Source of the DNA: Bradysia coprophila
Lineage: Eukaryota > Arthropoda > Insecta > Diptera > Sciaridae
Length of the DNA stretch: 64,000 nucleotides
Assembly: GCF_014529535.1 (NCBI RefSeq)
Contig: NW_023503501.1
Location: 2,920,150 to 2,984,149, forward strand
Direction of reading: 5' to 3'
Below the pieces are notes generated by a model. It made no database searches and was not told where the DNA came from. It worked only from the letters and a program-made list of their open reading frames with translations. Below, piece by piece: positions 59,512 to 64,000 of this stretch. The stretch's first letter is position 1. Each line of letters starts with the position of its first letter. Position numbers and translations under genes: made by a program.

Positions 59512-61107
59512 ATGTCACTAATTCCAATTTTTGTGGCGTTTCTCTCAGTTGTAATAGTGACATTGTATTTATTTGTGAAAAGATCGTACTCTTATTGGGA
59601 GCGACAAGGAGTCCCATACAAAAAGCCAACTTTTCCGTTAGGAAATTTTACGAAATCATTCCTAAAACAGAAATCGTTTGCTCAAGATCTGCAAGATTTA
59701 TACAACGAAACCAGCGAACCATTCTACGGAGTTTATTCAACAATTACTCCGGCTCTTTTAATTCGTGATCCGCGGCTGATCCAAAATATATTGGTGAAAG
59801 ATTCTCAATATTTCGATGAGCCTGGTCAGCATGCATCAACCGATGTCGATCCAATGGCTGACAACTTGTTGTTGCAACATGGAGAAAAATGGAAACGAAT
59901 GCGGACTAAACTTTCACAGGCGTTCACATCGGGCAAATTGAAGGGAATGCTTCCAACAATCATTGACTGTGGTAAATCAATGGAAAAATACATCGAAAAA
60001 TTTGCCAACACGAATGAATCGATTGAATTGCGACAAATTTTTGCACATTACGCTACAAACGTTATCGTCTCAGTTGCATTTGGACTAGAGATTGATTGCT
60101 TCGAAACCGACAACGAATTCAGCACGAATGTAGTGCGAGTATTTTTCAAACCGTCCTTCAGAGCCATGGTTCGCAGTAATTTTCAGACTCTTCTGTCGCC
60201 AAAGTTGATAAAGCTTTTTGGTGTACGTTTTGCTGACAAAGAAGTGGGCGATTTTCTGATTGAAACTGTGCGACAAAATTTGGAATATCGAGAAAAGAAC
60301 AATGTGACACGGAGAGATTTATTTCAATTGCTGATGCAAATTCGAAATGAGGGACAGGTGAAAGAAGATGATAATTGGACCACTGAAACTAAATCAGGGC
60401 ACAAGTCATTAACAATTGAAGATATTGCCGCACAGTCGCTGCTGTTCTTCCTCGGTGGCTTCGATTCATCATCGTCAGCTATGTCTTTTTTCTTGTATGA
60501 GTTGGCCAAGCACCCGAATATCCAACAGAAGGTGTCCGACGAGATTGAAGAGGTCATTCGAAGACACGATGGCGAGCTAACCTACGATGCAGTATCTCAG
60601 ATGAAATATTTCTCGTGTTGCTTTACAGGTAAACGTTTGTGCTACTTTGAAAAAATAGTATAATCTGTGTAATCTTTTCAAGAGTGTTTGCGATTGTATC
60701 CACCATTCCCTGGAATTTCACGGATCTGTACGACTGACTATAAAATTCCCGGTACCTCAGTTGTAATTGAAAAAGGAACGTCAGTTATTATCAGTTCGTT
60801 GGGACTCCATTACGACCGATCATATTACGATGAACCCGAAAAATTCATACCAGAGAGACACAACGAATCGCAGAGATTACAGAAAAGCTTCATCGAAATG
60901 CCCAATATCACTTTTGGAGAGGGCGCTCGCAATTGTATTGGTAGGCGGCTGGCTCGATTGAATTCTAGCGTCGGCCTACTTTTATTACTGAGAAAATTCA
61001 GGTTCGAATTGGGTGATGTGCACAAGAACAATGAAAACAAAATCAGCCCAACAAACTTCATATTGGCTTTGGAAAATGGCATCAATCTGAAAGTCGTCAC
61101 ACGATGA
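59512..61107 (+). CDS. Cytochrome P450, CYP6-like
   Basis: Membrane-bound (ER) haem-thiolate monooxygenase, 513 residues. Exons: 59512-60628 and 60683-61107, with a 54-bp intron. N-terminal anchor MSLIPIFVAFLSVVIVTLYL; the ATG at 59512 is preferred over one 13 codons upstream because it starts the anchor directly. Helix C WKRMRTKLSQAF, helix I FFLGGFDSSSSAMSFFLYEL, ExxR motif ECLRLYPP split over the intron, PERF-like region EKFIPERHNE, and haem-binding FGEGARNCIGRR with the axial Cys. The helix-I wording (GF[D/E]xSSxxMSF.LYELA) points to the CYP6 group. The usual acid-Thr pair of helix I reads Asp-Ser here. CYP6 enzymes often act on xenobiotics; the substrate cannot be read from sequence. Confidence 0.92.
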
Positions 61108-62090
61108 ATCAAAACAAATTTTTCCGAAGCGGAATTGATAGGCTGCAAATTGATTTTTGATTGCTTTAAAATGAATGAAATTTAATGCCAATATTCAACC
61201 GACTTTTATTATTCTCTTGGTTTGAAACGTATTACTGAGTAAATTTAGTTTGCAAGGAAACAATGCTTCAATCATTCGGTCTGGAGAATCTCTTGATTGG
61301 CATTACGTTAGACCAAAATCCGTTACTTTGAAATTTAGTTTCTCAAATTTTTCTTCAGTTTCCTTTAAAAGCACTTTCAAATCCGATATTCAAGAACAAG
61401 CTGGTTGACTATACTGCCACAGATTTATTTACTGAAAACATAAACAACAAAGGTTCGTGTTCGTTCAAAATGTTTAAAACAAAAAGTTCTTGAAAATGGG
61501 CATCTGATATTAATCCAATCTTCTGTCAGACTACAGAGATGACATGAAAAGTATTTTTTGTTGAATTCTGATTATCAAGCACGGTGAGCTTGCAAAAATT
61601 TGATTCGACCTCTCGTGGACGAGAAGTGTTTTTAGTGATATTTGTAGAGGGCAGGACCACGAGTAAGAATAACATAACAATAGTATATTTCGGTGGTAAA
61701 ATTTTGAATTAAGATCAATTTTTCGAGGATTGTTTAAACCCTACTGGTTACTGGTTTGATCACAAAAATATAGTTGTTGTTTAGCCTGAGGTCTAAGCTT
61801 TACAGCTTTACCAATTCATCTTCAAATATATATTTGTAGACTTTATTATCCACTACGATGTTGAGGGGTATTTAATCATGAAACATCACGCGGGTCAGTG
61901 CGGGTTGGTGAGTGTGTACCACATGTTTTACGTGAATTCCGAACCCCGCCTATAGGTTAGCAAAGCCTTTAGGATTTTTCGTCTGGTGCTGATTCGTTTA
62001 TTCGCTGCATTGTTTATAGTAAGTTTTTTGAAGTAAAGTCATTCTATTAGACCACTGCGAATTTTAAAGGATGTATCATACGTGGAATAA

Positions 62091-62169
62091 GAGGTTGGCA
62101 AAGTGCAGCAAATGAGGGAATGCTGGAACAGGATTCTCGACCAGGCCAAGGCCCACAAGTGGCTGTAGC
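62091..62169 (+). mobile_element. Possible LINE 3' end
   Basis: A short plus-strand frame reads ECWNRILDQAKAHKWL then a stop, a wording typical of the extreme C-terminus of some insect non-LTR retrotransposon polyproteins (WN.ILDQAKAH). GTAAAGTAAAGTAA follows at once, which would suit a retroposon tail. An in-frame stop lies just upstream, so only a small dead piece is present. Confidence 0.4.
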
Positions 62170-62483
62170 GCCGGTAAAGTAAAGTAATAGTGTGTTACAT
62201 TGGGTGCTGCGGAGGTAGTTCCTTAGACGAACCACGTGATCAAGTTTGGTAAGGGAAGAGCTGTTTGCTCTGTTTGTTTGTTTTTTGACTCGGTTTAGTA
62301 TAAATAGCCTCGCGCTGTTGGTGAGTTCCAGTGTTGCATTCGGTCCGTTGCCAAATCGCACCGTAAAAAAACCAGGCACGGCCCCTTCTAATAGTAATAA
62401 TTCGTCTAAGGGTAGTTCATTACATTAGTGATCAATTTGTGATACGAGCAAAACTCACAAGTGTGTGTTTGAGCGCCAAGGTT

Positions 62484-62572
62484 TGAAAACTGTTATTTTG
62501 ACAAGTTTAGAGTTTGCATATCCGGCCCGAAGGCGAGGTATGCAACTACCCAAGTCAAAATAACAGTTGTCA
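62484..62572. repeat. Hairpin with CG-rich loop
   Basis: AACTGTTATTTTGAC and GTCAAAATAACAGTT are exact inverted arms. The loop holds CCGGCCCGAAGGCGAGG. Confidence 0.75.
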
Positions 62573-62810
62573 AAGCGACGTGCTTAAAGCACACGCGTGA
62601 GTTCGCGAGTTCATAAATTGGTTCCAAATGTAATGAACTACCAAGCCACACCCAATGTATATAGTTTTAATGCATACCCCTCCGGAAAAAAAACATTACA
62701 TGTATGTATGCGCCTCGAGGAACCACAACGAAAAAAAATTTGGTAAATACTTTTCCTTCTCACAAAAATAGGTGAAAAAACAAACAATCTGTTGTTGCAT
62801 TGAAACGGCC

Positions 62811-62899
62811 GCGCCGCGTCATTCACAATAATTGACAAAACGACACATTTTGTATAAGGAAAATGTCACTGTGTGGGCTATTGTGAATGACGCGGCGCG
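62811..62899. repeat. Hairpin MITE family D, copy 2
   Basis: GCGCCGCGTCATTCACAATA and TATTGTGAATGACGCGGCGC are perfect inverted ends. Same family as 18580-18675. Confidence 0.85.
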
Positions 62900-64000
62900 A
62901 AATTCCTCAACACCATTGAACCGTTACACAAACGAATCTAGCTCACTGGCGAAATTGGCTCACAAACCATACACACACACTTCTTTAAAAATATTGATCC
63001 CAAAAAATCAGTTGTCACAATGTGCTATAACAATATCGTAACAATAACACAATTAAATCAATTGTAACATTTTCATATTGAATTGTTTTGCGAAGATGCT
63101 ACATGCAAATTTTGTGTTTTGTGTTTTGCTAATTCTGTTGATTTTAAAATAAATTTTGCAGTGAAGTGAAGAGACCTAATCTAGAAAATAAGAGAAAAAC
63201 TCGCAATTTGAATTGTTTCGCCATTAGCGTTCGTTAACGACATTGAAACAATTTCTAAAACAAATATGACCGACATATTCAATTCTGCGTTTCAAAAAAT
63301 TGTTTTTTTTTTGAAAAATAAAGTGCTTGCTTGTTGTGCATTAAATTCAAGCCACAATTGCTGCCAAATTTGTTAGCATCAACACGAAAGTAACAACAAC
63401 CGGCTTTATTTCAGTGTTTGAGAATTTTAATGATGTATGTAAGATGTATGTAATGAACTATTACCTCTCTAGGGATGTAATAAACTTTTCCGATCGGACA
63501 CAAAATGAGTACATAGGAAATAAACGATTTTCGAGGGGGCCAACATACATGTAATGTTAATTTTCCGTAGGGGACATTCATTAAAGTAAGTATCATGCGT
63601 GCACAGTTTAAGTAATGAGTTGAAAATATGTATCATTTTTCCTAAGTCTAAGAGTTTTAGCAGTAAAATTTTAACTTTTCTGTACTTAAATGCATCAATG
63701 CGTTGATGATGCAAATTTAAGTACTACGTAGTCTATGTAGACGTTCGATACTCTTCCTCTGATATTACATTCTGATATGAATCAATCGATTTGTACGTTT
63801 AAAATAATAGAAATTTTATTTTGAAAAAAGGCAGTTTACAGTAAATTTTTTGTTTTTTTTTTAAACTTTTCAATTCAATTTTTCAAAAAATGAAATATTA
63901 TTTTCAATTCAAATTACAAAACGAATAAAGATTTGTAAGCCGTTCAGAATCAGCTAATTTTATCCTAAAATTTTCTTTTCATTTTTATATTTTAATATTT

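Larger units (their letters stand above)
61108..64000. other. Gene-free right end of the window
   Basis: About 2.9 kb of AT-rich DNA with a possible LINE tail (62091-62169) and two hairpins (62484-62572, 62811-62899). No protein-coding gene is supported; frames on both strands are short and unlike known families. Confidence 0.55.

Noticed and set aside
62047-62379. 110-codon minus-strand frame
   Set aside because: Runs antisense over the probable LINE tail and has no family resemblance.

Overview
This 64 kb window is nuclear DNA of a eukaryote, most likely a nematoceran (lower) dipteran insect. The genes have introns with GT/AG borders, often only 50-70 bp long. The intergenic DNA is very AT-rich and packed with short hairpin elements. 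The gene set includes insect-type ionotropic receptors (IRs) and a CYP6-like P450. The family-level identity is a guess (gene style would fit fungus gnats); no marker in the window proves it.

Layout. 1-3130 (+): 3' part of an SLC7/LAT-type amino-acid transporter. 3131-12745: about 9.6 kb without a recognised gene, full of foldback elements, a 36-bp minisatellite and an 803-bp composite palindrome. 12746-19972 (+): two tandem papain-family (cathepsin L-like) cysteine protease paralogues with an unusual cysteine-rich N-terminus and a first coding exon consisting only of the ATG. 24209-47055 (-): a PPM1D/Wip1-type PP2C phosphatase whose first intron is 20,375 bp. Inside that intron, on the opposite strand, lie four intact tandem IR genes, at least one clear IR pseudogene, a possible IR relic and a truncated LINE. 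48398-49829 (+): HDAC8-type histone deacetylase. It converges on 49910-50713 (-), a Canopy-family ER co-chaperone ending in KDEL. 53228-54139 (+): proteasome assembly chaperone PSMG2. 54516-57323: a degenerate hAT transposon with an exact 8-bp target duplication and a second TIR element nested in it. 59512-61107 (+): a cytochrome P450. 61108-64000: no recognised gene, only repeats.

The conserved genes (PPM1D, HDAC8, Canopy, PSMG2) are unrelated housekeeping functions and do not form a pathway. The accessory genes (IRs, cysteine proteases, P450) are of the environment-facing type: chemosensing, digestion or secretion, and detoxification. The main candidate for something new is the IR array nested antisense in the PPM1D intron, with a conserved upstream block in front of every copy including the dead one. 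Exon borders were set by eye from splice consensus, reading phase and family similarity. Every multi-exon model given here keeps frame across its junctions.
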